A stretch of DNA of 64,000 nt from Prochilodus magdalenae (taxonomy: Eukaryota; Chordata; Actinopteri; Characiformes; Prochilodontidae). Location: positions 384,501 to 448,500 of the forward strand of contig JAMWET010000765.1 in NCBI GenBank assembly GCA_024036415.1, written 5' to 3'. Within the stretch, counting starts at the first letter, position 1. Each line of letters opens with the position of its first letter. The notes beneath the pieces are model-generated. The model ran no database searches. It saw only the letters and a list, made by a program, of their open reading frames with translations, and was not told where the DNA came from. The position numbers and the translations under genes were made by a program. Shown here in pieces: positions 11,990-25,527 of the stretch.

Positions 11990-12680
11990 TTCATTGCTCT
12001 CCCCCCTGTTTCTCATAGCTGTTCTCCCCGAGAGCGCGGAGCAGCGTGTGAAGCGCGACCTCGCACTTTTACGCACGCTGTCTGAGCCGGACTCTCCTGA
12101 GATTCACCATCAACCTGATCCACAGCTTACAGTGGCCTTCAGCCAAATCTCACGGCACCTACCAGCTAGGCGGACGTGTCCGAGTGAGGCTATAACCGCG
12201 AACCGCTCACTGAACCAACCGCCCAACGTGCGCCTCCGCCGCTGTTCGTTCCAGCGAACATGTAAGCTACAACTGACAGCTATTCTCGGCTTGAGGAAGT
12301 GAAACGCGTGGCTCGCTCGCGCTGTGCGCCGGAGCTACAGTCCGAATGTGCATTTCTTCGGCTCGCCTTGGCTTTCTTTGGCGTGTCTGGTTACTGGCTA
12401 ACTCATGCGTAAGAGCTTCACCTGTTGGAGGAGCTCTGGACTTCACGTGCACTGGGTCTGCTGGTGAGGGGTCCCACACCGTTATGTGCGCACCGAGTGT
12501 CGGAACTGAGCGGGGAAGCTGCGTGTTCAGGTGTAGTGAAGGGTACCCCACCAAATTCATCCACCAGCGCTGTGAAGGCTCACGCAGATGAAGTGCGCTC
12601 TCGCCTTCGCCTCCCCGCGGACGGTCAGAATGCGAGGACGCGCGGCCGCGCTGGCTCTTCCTTACGGTGCGCAGCGTTTT
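11990..12680. promoter_or_regulatory. CpG-rich promoter / first-exon region
   Basis: CpG is conspicuously dense here (for example gagagcgcggagcagcgtgt, gaagcgcgacctcgcac, gacgcgcggccgcgctggc) compared with the CpG-poor surroundings. It immediately covers the first coding exon of the cytokine receptor gene, so it is the likely promoter and 5' UTR. No TATA box was identified with confidence, and the transcription start is not placed. Confidence 0.65.
12630..12666 (+). CDS. Receptor exon 1: start of signal peptide
   Basis: Starts with M-R-G-R-A-A-A-L-A-L-P-Y and ends in phase 1 at ttacg|gtgcgc, a weak but usable donor. The next intron is only 106 bp. An alternative start at 12588 is in the same frame and adds 14 residues; a TGA in that frame at 12573 closes it upstream. 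Confidence 0.7.
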
Positions 12681-15600
12681 CCTACCCGACACTGAACTCA
12701 AACTGGATCGGCAGCAGTGTAGTAAGTGATGGGTCCATGTGTAAGTCTCTCATCTGCTCTTTTCTCCTACAGGGTTTCTGCTGTGGTGGATCTGCTCAGC
12801 TCAGACTCTGCAGGAGGCCGCTGCAGGTTAGTTGGATGTCATTGGATGTCAAAGCTGTGCTGCTGTTTGTGGCCTCCATTGTTTACTTTGCTGGTCTGTC
12901 CTTATCTCATGTCCTCAATGAGAGTGGGTGAAACTCCGGTTTTCTGGAAGCTACTGAGTGTAGTGGATGTACTGTGTGGCAAAATGTGCATGTAGAGTAC
13001 ATGTGTGAGCAGAGCTGGAGAACATAACACCGCTCATTTCACCTGGTGGAGGTTTTACTGCTGTTTCGTAGCTTTATTACTACTCACACTGGGTGTAGAG
13101 CAGCATTGCCAGAACCCAAAACTCTACCCGAAGCCCAACACTGCTAATAATCAATAATTAACAAGTTTGAGAATTGGCAGATAATCTACAAAGGGATGAT
13201 ACAGCATAAGGCAGTAGTAACGCCAGGCTCCTACAGATGGCGCTGCACTAGGACGATGGGGCTATAAATCCCTGCGGGGTGTGAGTGACGGTATCTATAG
13301 ATTGGGAAGAGGTGCTACCGTGTCTCGTTCCATGTGTGGAAAACGCTCCAAAGCAGATCAGTTAATGATTGGCTAAACAGAGCGACTGCATTGTGGCGTG
13401 CCGAAGACCAGAGTGTGAAGGAAGTAGCTGAATCTGCATGTGTATGGAAGCGTACGGTCATATGTGTCTACCAGCAGTGGCTAAAATCCCAGTCTACAGG
13501 GAATTCTCCTCGGAAAGGTGCCAGGGAAGGCATCCACCAAATCTGGCCCAACTGACCAGTTCTTTAATGCCAGAGTGTCTGAACATTGATGTGGCTACAT
13601 CCAGAAACTCCAGTCCAGACCACAGCTGTTATTGGTGCTGATGGAGGTGTTAGGTACAGTTGAGACACAGGGGACTCATTTATAGCATTACTGTATCGGT
13701 ATATGAGGAGAGATACAACAGAACGATACAAATCAGTTACAGAAGGTGGGGCATTAAGCACATCACCTCAATTAAATAACAACACGTGTCAGGGAGGTGA
13801 ACACTCATTCACAGAGAGGAGGATGAGCTCAGGCAGTGCGGCTGAAATCGAAAAACAAGTGCAGGCTTGATAAGAGAACTGGCTTGAGATCCGAAGAGAC
13901 CAATAGGGCTACAAACACGTCTGAGAGAATGATTATGATGCACAGGTCTGAATCATCAGTGTGTTTCCTTATCCAGTGCTTTACTTAACACGTACAACCA
14001 AGCAAGCTAACGAGGGAAAGAGATCTCTCAGAGAGATCAGCGCACACGACAAGGGAAGCAAGTAAATGAGAGGGCTGAGAACGTAGGGTCACGTCGCTGA
14101 CAGAGCTGTACAGGAACTGTAGGTGTACTGTACAAAGCACTGGACCAGTATTCAGACGCTTTACTCAGTACTCAGTCAAAGCAGCACCTTTTCGCTGGCA
14201 GCGATTACAGCCTCCAGTGTTCTTGGGTATGATGCTACAAGGTTTGCACACCTGGATTTGGGGATGGTCACCATCAGTGGACAGACTTTTTCAGGGCTCT
14301 CCAGAGATGTTCGATTGTGTTCATCTCATGGCTCTCCCGCCCAGTCCGAGGTCCTGAGCACTCTGGATCAGGTTTTCATTAGGAATATCTCCGTACTTTG
14401 CTCCATTCAGCTTCCACCCTCAGCCCTGACCAGTCTCCCTGTCCCAGCTGCTGATTAACAACCCCACAGTGTGATGCTACCACCACCATGCTTCACTGTA
14501 GGGATGGTAGTGGGCAGGGGATGAGCAGTGCCTGTTAGGAGGCTGCTGTGCTCTTGGGAAGTCAATGCAGCGGAAATGTTTTCCAGAGCTGTGCCCTCTC
14601 CCAGTCCTGAGCTCCACAGGCAGTTCCTTCCTCCTCATGGCTTGGTTTTTGCATTGATGAGAGATTGTTATTTGATTATAACATCACGTTTGCTGTGAGA
14701 ATCAATGCCTTGTGATCAGAAAATGTCTAAATGCAGTTATTAGGAAGGCTTACCATGCTAATTAAACAAACTGCTGTTACATAGTCAAATATGGCTTAGC
14801 TCAGACAAAAGAAATTCTATGCATATGAAAAGTTCACTTTAAAAATATAAAAGGAAATGATGATAATAGCTTCAGCATGTTATGTCATTGCATCACTGCA
14901 TTACGAATATATAACGGGAACACATTATGAACATTAGAACGATTTCTCAATCATATTGGGGCTAACCAGCTAACCACCTGTCTGATGTTATAGTGCTGTG
15001 ACAGCGCTAAAAACGAAAGTCAGCTAAATTAGCTTACTAGCCGTAAGCAGTCTTGCATGATAGATGATGGAATCTGAAACTTACTCTGCTGTTTAATGAC
15101 ACTAAAGGCAGCAGCGAAGACAGCAGTGTGTCCTGTGTAGACCCCAGATGTCACAGGGTCCTCCTGTGCACAGATATGCAATATGATTAATATACAATAT
15201 GCACAGATTAAGCCAAACCAGAGTATGTTTGTGTTGATTTTGAATGAGCTTTTATGAAAATAATAATTGTGAAGGAATGTAGGAGCTGTGTTTAACTGCT
15301 TAAAGTCCCAAAGCGTGTTTCTCTGCAGGCACAGGGACAGCAATGCAAGCGGACTGGGTTATTTACAAGTTGGAATGTAATTATTTAATTATGATTTGAA
15401 ATGAGCATACAAAGAGTTAACCAGAATCAGCAGCAAACTCTCTATTTACACAGAGAGGCCCAGGAGCGCATTCTTAATATATCACATATTACACATATAC
15501 ACACAAACGCTCAGAGCACGGATACAGTCACATGCAGTAGTCATTCTGAATGTATATTAGTCATAATAGTCATTCTATATATACATATATATAGCACAAG

Positions 15601-17906
15601 TGCGATGTGTTGTTCGGCTGTTTATAGAATTCGGACAAAATGCGGGAGATTCTTATGTCCTGTCCCGGAATGTTCTGTATTAATTCTTTGAATTTGGTTC
15701 TAATGTATAATATAATGTGTAATGTATAAATAATTTTAGCAGTATGTGATGAAGTGAAGTTCTGTGTGTTTTTAAGTGTATGAGTTTTCAGTCTTTCAAC
15801 TCTTTCAGTCTCTCAACCTTTTAAATGCCTTTCATGAAGTGGAGATCTGAAGGAGCCTGATAAACTGGACACTGTGAGCACTTAAAAATGCAAGTTGAAA
15901 ATAGAGATAACTTATAAACATGAGCATTAATCACTCGTCTCTATTATCAGCTTTAGTATTAAGGTAAAGGAAGTACGGACAGATCGTTACTTCCCACTGG
16001 CTCCTGGAAACAGTTGTTCCAGTATACAGAAGTATATCTTCATGGTGTACTGGAGATACCCGGATGATGCTCTACTCCAGTCAGATGTTCTAGTGTACAG
16101 GGGGAGCTATCTTCATGGTGTACTGGAGATACCCGGATGGTGTTCTGCTCCAGCCAGATGTTCTAGTGTACAGGGGGAGCTATCTTCATGGTGTACTGGA
16201 GATACCCGGATGGTGTTCTACTCCAGCCAGATGTTCTAGTGTACAGGGGGAGCTATCTTCATGGTGTATTGGAGATACCTGGATGGTGTTCTAATCCAGT
16301 CAGATGTTCTAGTGTACAGGGGGAGCTATCTTCATGGTGTATTGGAGATACCCGGATGGTGTTCTAATCCAGTCAGATGTTCTAGTGTACAGGGGGAGTT
16401 TTCTTTACAATGTACTTGAAATGTAAATGGTATGTTTTTAGCAGAACGAGCCTCAGAAGGTTAAAATATACGGGTCTGAAGATTAATAAAAGATGAACTT
16501 GCTTTAGAGGATCAGTTTTAGAGTGAAATAGCCGAGGGTAGCTAACAGCTAGGCTAGCCGTATTTCAGGTGAACTGAGCAGCGTTAGCAGCAGCTAGCTC
16601 TAAACAGTGGACACAGTAATAACAGTCTACAGTCTATACAGTCTGCAGTACATACTGCTGTAGTAGACAGTGTGGGGTGTAGTAGTGTACTATTTCGAAT
16701 ACAGCCATTGTTTACTCCTCCTCCTCATGTTGTGCCCCTCCTTCTTTTCCAAAGTCAGTGGTCAAACTACGTTGCTGTTAGCAGTAAATGCCAGGAGAAA
16801 AACAAGTACACCACAGTAGTTAGTTTAAGTGTCCTTTAAATATCTTTCCCGTACACTCATGATTACTGTATTAAAGGGGGTGATATTTTCATACACTATG
16901 TACATAGTATACTAAATATAATCATCAATGCTGTTAAACCTATGCTGACATGGAACTAACTGAGACCCCACTGTATATAGCACTTGTGTAGCACACAAAA
17001 ATATAATAAAACAATGATGTGCTTGAAATATACAACCGCAGACACCACGATACAAAACACAAAGTCCAGGTCTAAAGGGGGGCTTTTTCAAAGCTCACTC
17101 AGGGAGACAAAAAGAGTCAAAAAGGCTAAGACACCATATCAGGAGGCATACAGTGATGTGTACAGAACAATCAGACCTAATTGAGCACACAGTGTAGTAC
17201 ACAGAACCCGGGCAGCAAAGGGTGTTTTTATCATGATGCTACATCCTGAACACCCCATGTGAAATACAAACAGCTGACATTGAACACAGTAGTGGCATCT
17301 ACACTTGTGTAACACCAGCTGACTGTGCTGTGTACTGTAAGTGTTTTGGGTGTGGACATTTTCGGGTTAGTTCATTTGAGCATTTTATTGTTTTTGTTTC
17401 TCGCAGAGGAAAGTTGCTTAGTTAGGGGAAACAGCACGGCACAATCTGTCCATGAGGCTGGAAACATACATCCATTAGCCTTTACTGCAAAATAACAGCC
17501 TGACATCTCATTTATGTCTGTAATCAGAAAGAGTTACCACAAGACTAAAATACCACAAGGCTGCCCCTGTAAACTACATCACAGTTTAAATCTGACAGTG
17601 TCAGGAGGATTAAAAGATCCTAATGGTGAACATTGCAAATAGACCGTGTGTGCCGGACTGAAGTCACAGCAGTCTAAATATGCGGTATACTGGATGTAGT
17701 CAGTGTGTGAAATTAGTTGGGGTCCCATGTTGGCTAACTATTCCAGGCTTGGCCAGATGCTACCCCTTCACCATAGCAGCACGGATGCTGTGTGGAAAGT
17801 GTGGAAAGTAATTCCTGCAAAAAAACGGGACACGTCTCCTATGAGGAATGACAGACTAAATACTTAAACTGTTCAATGAAAAAAAGTAGATTTTGATGTT
17901 TCTGTG

Positions 17907-17980
<74 letters not shown>

Positions 17981-20002
17981 TAAATTGTTTACTTTGCTTG
18001 TTATTTTCCAGTGTGTACATGCAAGAACCTGACCAGATGTGAACAAACCTGTGACTCTGCTGAAGGTAATACTTCTCCCTACAGCTAACACGTCAAACTC
18101 TAACTAACGCATTGTGAAAGAATTTGAAAGACGCAGTCATCTCTCATTTATCGGCAAAGGTTTTCACTTTTAGTCAAAATTCTTTTAATATCATCACACA
18201 ACTGTTCAGGAATGTGAGAACTGAGAGAGTTTGTTGTGGTTATCACAAGGTTGCACTGTTTCAGTAATTTGGCGGTAACTCTCCAGTCAAGGTTAAACCT
18301 TGACTGTCTCACAAAGTTACATATCAGTCAAACCTTAAACTCACGCTGAGCACCTAACCTGCTTCAGTATAACGGATCACAGAGGCTGCAGCCAATCAGG
18401 GCTGGCCTTCTAGAGGAGGTCACATTAGCGGTACATTAGATTTATAGTGCACATAAAATCAATACTCTAAAGATGAATAGCAGAGCAACCATGCAAAAAT
18501 AAAATAAGAATTAAATGTAAAAGAAAAAAACTAAAATTAAAAAGGACTACATAAACAAGTCAACAATAAATCAACAGACTTAAACATGATAAATTCATTA
18601 TAATAAATAAATAAAAATTTTAAAAAAATTTGAAAAAAAATTCTAATTACTCACTATACTCAATAACTCAAAATTTACAATAAAAGTGAAAATAAAATAT
18701 TATAAAATAAATTAAACATAAAATAATAGTATAAATAATAAGAAAAAAAGTAAGAATAATAAAAGACTACATTTCAATAAAAATGATCAGCTCATGAAAA
18801 TAGTATGGTCATCTGAAAGTAGCTTAAACCTAAAAGTGAAACTAAAACTTTAAATGATTGACTGACAGTGTGTGAAATTAGTTGGGGTCCCATGTTGGCT
18901 AACTATTCCAGGCTTGGCCAGATGCTACCCCTTCACCATAGCAGCACGGATGTTTACAGAATTATTCGTCTGGAACTGATCTTTTCCAGTTTGGGAATGC
19001 ACTCTTTTACACACTAACTGAAATCTTACACAGTTCCTTGTCTGCCTTCAGACAAAGTTTGCTTGGCAGCTTGCTGTGAAGGTTCTGAGAGGTACCCTGG
19101 GTGTAGCTGTAATTGCTAGGCTAATAAAGGACTGACTGTGAGAAGCAGCTTGCTACAGCACCACCCAGAAACAGACCACGGAGGTAGATAGCCAAGAATA
19201 CCAAAGACTAAAGCTTGCTGTTTAGTGGGTGCAGCAAGCTATGTGACCTTTCCCCGTATTGCTTGGACGGCACAATGCCATGTCAAAATATACTAGGCAG
19301 CTTTCATTATTCCATAAACATGCAGTGCAGCACAGTTTACATAATCTCTACAGCTGTAAGATTTTTGTTTCCACATTTTTAAAAGTAAATAAACCTGGTT
19401 TTGTTTCTAGTTTATGGTACCCTTTACAATCACATCATTGTTTGTTGTGTTGGGGAGGAGAATCATGTGATATACAGTAGTGTGGAAAAGTCAGAACACC
19501 CAGGCATTTATTTAGTTTCCTTTCGCCATTTAAAACAAGATATTTGTAGTTATTGTCTGTGAAAGACAAATTACACATTAGGTTGGATTTCTAGCTGAAA
19601 AGACTGGGATTCTTTCAAGGCAAGAAAAAAAAAAAAAATGAAAAGATTTCTGTTAATCTCCCAACAGTTTCTACTTACAGTTTAACTGTCTGAAATGTTA
19701 CCAGAAAAAGGAAGTTTAAAAAATTCTAGAAGAACAAAATGAAATGCTACACTAATATGTTCTAATGGTTTAGGTATGCAAAGCAAAACCCCCACGTCAC
19801 TGTCAATACATCATACATGCAACACACACACACACTACACTAGTGAATGCACACACGTATACTATAGCTGTACGTAAGTCTAACTTTGGAAGTGTGGAAA
19901 GTAATTCCTGCAAAAAAACGGGACACGTCTCCTATGAGGAATGACTACAGACTAAATACTTAAACTGTTCAATGAAAAAAAGTAGATTTTGATGTTTCTG
20001 TG

Positions 20003-20081
<79 letters not shown>

Positions 20082-23000
20082 TGTTTACTTGGCTTGTTAT
20101 TTTCCAGTGTGTACATGCAAGAACCAGACCAGTTGTGAACGAACCTGTGACTCTGCTGAAGGTAATACTTCTCCCTACAGCTAACACGTCAAACTCTAAC
20201 TAACGCATTGTGAAAGAATTTGAAAGACGCGGTCATCTCTCATCACAAGGTTGCACTGTTTCAGTAATTTGGCGGTAACTCTCCAGTCAAGGTTAAACCT
20301 TGACTGTCTCACAAAGTTACATATCAGTCAAACCTTAAACTCACGCTGAGCACCTAACCTGCTTCAGTATAACGGATCACAGAGGCTGCAGCCAATCAGG
20401 GCTGGCCTTCTAGAGGAGGTCACATTAGCGGTACATTAGATTTATAGTGCACATAAAATCAATACTCTAAAGATGAATAGCAGAGCAACCATGCAAAAAT
20501 AAAATAAGAATTAAATGTAAAAGAAAAAAACTAAAATTAAAAAGGACTACATAAACAAGTCAACAATAAATCAACAGACTTAAACATGATAAATTCATTA
20601 TAATAAATAAATAAAAAAATTTTTTTTAAAATTTGAAAAAAAATTCTAATTACTCACTATACTCAATAACTCAAAATTTACAATAAAAGTGAAAATAAAA
20701 TATTATAAAATAAATTAAACATAAAATAATAGTATAAATAATAAGAAAAAAAGTAAGAATAATAAAAGACTACATTTCAATAAAAATGATCAGCTCATGA
20801 AAATAGTATGGTCATCTGAAAGTAGCTTAAACCTAAAAGTGAAACTAAAACTTTAAATGATTGACTGACAGCTAAAAGCAGATTTTCCCAGTTCAGTGAA
20901 AACTCTCAGACCCTGGCAGGTGTTCGGGCCGCTAGAGCGAGTCTGATAATTACTGAAATTATAGCAGAGATATTCTTTCTAATGGACAGATTAATAAACT
21001 AACCCAGCGTTTATTTTTCATAATGAACATGTTTTTCTGCACAAATCTTCATTTTTTATTCTCCCATTGATCATTTTTTCCAGAGAGCCATGGTTTTATC
21101 TGCTTTGGGCAGCGATTTTCACAAGGAGTGGTGGATTACAAATGCAAATGGAACCACAAACAATACAGAACATACACCCTCTACATAAAACAGTAAGCTG
21201 TTAATGATACATAAAGTAGAAGTTCTATACACTATACCCACAAAAGTATCTTAATCACTCTTAATCACTGAATTCAGTTGTTTGATTCAGTCCCATTGCC
21301 ACAGGTGTATAAAATCCAGCTCCTAGCCATACAGTCTGCCTTTACAGACATTAGTGAATGAGTGGGTGGTTCTAAAGACCTTACTGAACTCCAGCGTAGT
21401 GCTGTAATAGGATGCCACCCCTGCAGCAAGTCAGTTCCTGATATTCCTTCCCTCCTAGATATTTCAGGATCAGCTCTGAGTGGTGTTACTGGACAGGGGA
21501 AGTGTTTAGGACCCATAGCAGCTCAGACTACCAAGTGTCAGTCCAGGTAAAGGTACAGAGCGGGTTCTCCGAGTGCTGAGGAGCATAGGGTGTAAAAGAC
21601 GCCAATGCCCTCAACCCCATCCAACACCTTGAGATGGACTAGAACAGAGACTCTGATGCAGCACCCTAAAAATGCTCTTTTGTATGAAAGGAAATGGGAA
21701 ACTTCCCCACAGACTCACTCAGGACTCTTCCCAGCTGCTAGGTGAAAGCTCCTGTAGGTGTAATGAATGTGTAGGTGTACCAGTACTTTTGTCCATGTAG
21801 TGTATGTCCGGGCCAAGAACCATTTAGGAACCTTTTTCTAGGAGTGTTCTAAGCTGTTTTCACTTGATCAAATGTTAGAAGCATTTCTTTATTTTTGCAT
21901 GAGGATCAGATGTAAACAACTGGAACTGGAAAGCCACACCATGATGTCAAAGCCTTTTGGTCTACGAAACTCCAGTATGACTGCATATGCCATTGCCGTA
22001 AGTGAGGATAAGAAGAGCTGCGTTATCGCAAAGTTCACTGGACATCGTTCACAAATGAGTAAATATTAATAATTCTTATTTTTGTCACAATTTAGTTTGA
22101 TGATAACAACAACAACAAAACTACAACCGTACTAACAATATATATAGTTGTTATTAGTATTTTTTGTTATTATTAATTATTAATATGATTAAATATTGGT
22201 GTTATTATGATTATTGTTATAATTGTTATCAGTTATTTATTTATTTATTCATTTTTCCCCAGGAGAATACAGAATAAAGCTATAATATTTTGTGTGCATT
22301 GTTTTAAGTGATATATAAGCCAGTGCACAGCAATATTTTATGTCTTGTGTTTCAGTACATTGTGACCCACCGACTAAGAACAGCACACAGTTCACCCGAA
22401 GACGAGGCTATTTGAATGTTAGGGCTAAGTGGGAGGACGAGACTGTGAAGCAGTATTATTTGAAGTACCGGGAACAAAACAGCACATCGTGGAAATGGGT
22501 AAACACCTGAACTCTGTTTAAGGTGGTAGTACCTTCAGGCTCTGGCAGATGGCGCTGCACAAGGATGATTAGGCTGTGAGTGACGGGATACATAGATTGA
22601 GAAGAGGTGCTACAGTGCAGGAAATGTCTCGTTCCATGTGTGGAAAATGGCTCCAAAGCAGATCAGTTTCTTGCATCTGGGAGTGAATGCATTTGGGCGT
22701 GGCCAAAGACCATAGTGTGAAGGAAGTAGGTGAATCTGCAGGTGTATGGAAGCGTACGGTTATACAGGTCTACCAGCAGTGGCTAAAATCCCAGTCTACA
22801 GGGAATCTCCTAGGAACTGTGCCAGGGAAGGCATCCACCAAATCTGGACCAACTAACCAATTCTTTGATGTAAAAGTGTCTGAACACTGATCTGGCTACA
22901 TCCAGAAACTTGTCCGGTACATGCCAAATCCGGTCACCTCTGTTATTGGTGCTTGTGGAGGTGTTTCAGGGCACTGTCCTGTGAGTTTAGTTTATAGGCT

Positions 23001-25495
23001 ACTCAGGAAGTTTTGTGAATCATTATTATTGGCTTTTGGAATCTGGGCTAGTAGTCTTAAAAATCATCATATACAGAGAAACCTGCTGTTGAATCTTCAC
23101 TGTACATACACAGGAGCTACTAATTGTCTCGGGAAGAGTTTTGGAATCAGTTGGTTTGTTTTGGTGTCCGATTATCAGCCTGTGTTTGAACACTATCGCC
23201 CACTTCTTTCTATAGGTGTTGTCCCAGGACAGCAGTGACAGTGTTGTGGGCAATCTTACCTCATATCTTTCCTATGAGATACAAATACACTGTGCTGTCA
23301 CCACAGACTGTCCACAGTGCCCCCTGAGTGAGGTCATTAGCATCCCACAAGGTAAGGTCACCCATGATCATTCCATCATTACCTTACCCACATCTACCTA
23401 ATGGAGTCAAACTGGGATTAAGTTAGGAGTTACTGGGATTAACTGGAATTAAAGCACATTTTTTTCCCAGTATTTATTTCCAATCCAGTAATTAATTCAA
23501 TTCGGTCAGTTGAATTCCGTGTGTGTGGAAAATGGCAAAAAAAGGTGAACAATGTGCAAAACTGGACATTTGAAGTCCAACTAAACTGATTGGCTCTTTA
23601 CTTCTCAGTGCATTATGGACTAGGAAGAATACTGTCTGATTGTTTCATGTTAAATGCAACAGATTTTTAGTAAATAACTGCCAAAAAGTGAGCAATGCCA
23701 AAATATCACCTTTTCTATGATGTGGAGGTTGTTTAAAAATGTTATTCACATATTCACACCTCTTAGTTACAACAACTCAGATAAGAGTTGGGTGGACCTT
23801 GTAAATAAAAATAAGTTTTTATTTATATAGCACTTTTCTAGAACAAGTCTTAATGTGCTTTACAATACCACACAATAATAAACAATAAAATACAATAAAA
23901 ATACACTAAAATAACCAAAGAATAGTCACAAACTACTGAAAGCAAGAGAATAAAAATACTTTTTTAAAAAACTGCACTGCGACTGACAGCTAGAGCCCAG
24001 TCTCCCTTTGATTTTAAGTTAGTTCGGGAGACAGCTAACAGCCCCTGATCTGAAGATCTTAAAGTTCCCCAAAGCAGTTTGCTTCACAGAATAAGTTACC
24101 CCATGTGAACAAGACAAAACTCGAAACGTGGCCTTAAAACTGTAAAATGATCTGTTTTTATAATGTTTATATTATTATTCTACAGTGCAGTGGTTCACAA
24201 TCCACTCCCAATGAAAAACTAAGATACATGCTTTTTCTTTTTATTGGACAGCGATGAAATAAACCATTTATATCTTAAAATAACTGTAAATATTCCACTG
24301 CAGTTAAAGCATTTTTTAATGATCCAAGCCAAAAACCCTGTATGATTTGTTATGTGTAAGAATGGAGTTGTTTTACTTCTGTGCTGTTTCCTCAACAGAA
24401 TTAGTAGACACACCAACCATAGAAGAGATGAACGAGATGCCAGTCAGCACTGGACAGAGGGAAGTAATGGTGAAGTGGCAGGTAGGGTCCATCAAGTATA
24501 CTTAAGTATAACTAGTTTGTATATACTTAGTATACTACCCTGTACTGTACTGATAGGTTTGAAATTACTATACTTATATATATAATACATATATAAACAT
24601 ACAATATTTACAAGTACATGTTATATATGCACAAGTACATTATATATATATAATTATATACACTATATAAAAGAATACAATATAATAATTTTTTATTCAG
24701 AAACACATGCATATCTCATTCACAGACTCAATATTCACTGTCATTTTCTTAATTTTATATAATATGCTTCAGATTAAGTTAACTCAAATTGCAATGTAAA
24801 TTTGAATGATGTTTTTATCATTATTGTACAGTGCAGTTATTCTCAAACCACTCCCAATGCACCCCAACACATTCAGTCAAAAGTTTAGGGACACTTTAGG
24901 GGCCCTTTTAAACTAAATGGATGTAGTTGGCGATCTTAAAGACTCTACAGTCTTGCGCTGGTGAGAGTCTGAAACAGTACATATCCTGATATACCACATA
25001 TACTCCTGATGTAGCACAGTATGATATTTCTCCATATCTCCACCTCTAATATATATTTAGTGGTGTAAAACTTTGATCTCTTTTTCTGCACAGTGTAAAA
25101 GCTCTAGTTCTCCTTTCAGTTTAGTGAATATTCATGATGGACAGACCAATAGAATCGCTCCAAACCTGCTTAGAGATAAACCTTGTTCTATCAGCCTCCA
25201 CTGCACTCCTGTAAAGGTCCATTCTGGATGGTTTTAAGGTGGACTGTATAATTCCATGAGTGATATTGTATAGTTTGGTCTTCACTTTTATTCTACAGTA
25301 AGGCATTAGAATCAACAGAAGGAGAACCTGATATGAGTAGTCTACTTTTAACTGGTTGTGTATTTATTGTTTTTGATGGCTCAGTTCAGCAGCACTGCTT
25401 CTTGTTTTAAAAGTCATTCATCTTCGTAGCACTGTGTGATGGTTAGAACAGATCAAGCGAACCTAAAAAAGAAAAGTCCACTTTGGAGTAAAAAC

Positions 25496-25527
<32 letters not shown>

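Larger units (their letters stand above)
17701..20871. repeat. ~2-kb tandem segmental duplication containing receptor exon 3
   Basis: An 87-bp block at 17701-17787 is identical to 18866-18952. A ~1-kb block at 17797-18868 matches 19890-20871. The 937 bp at 18953-19889 occurs once. The simplest history is a tandem duplication of a unit (87-bp block, unique part, 1-kb block) of about 2.0 kb, with later loss of the unique part from the first copy and loss of about 95 bp (18145-18245 region) from the second. The junctions share cag. Apart from the (TA)n runs and one A/T-run indel near 18615/20615, the intronic parts look nearly identical. Confidence 0.93.

Noticed and set aside
12346..12995. Overlapping open frames of 81-168 aa over the receptor first exons
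   Set aside because: They are other frames of the CpG-rich first-exon region; only the frame starting at 12630 (or 12588) splices into the rest of the receptor.
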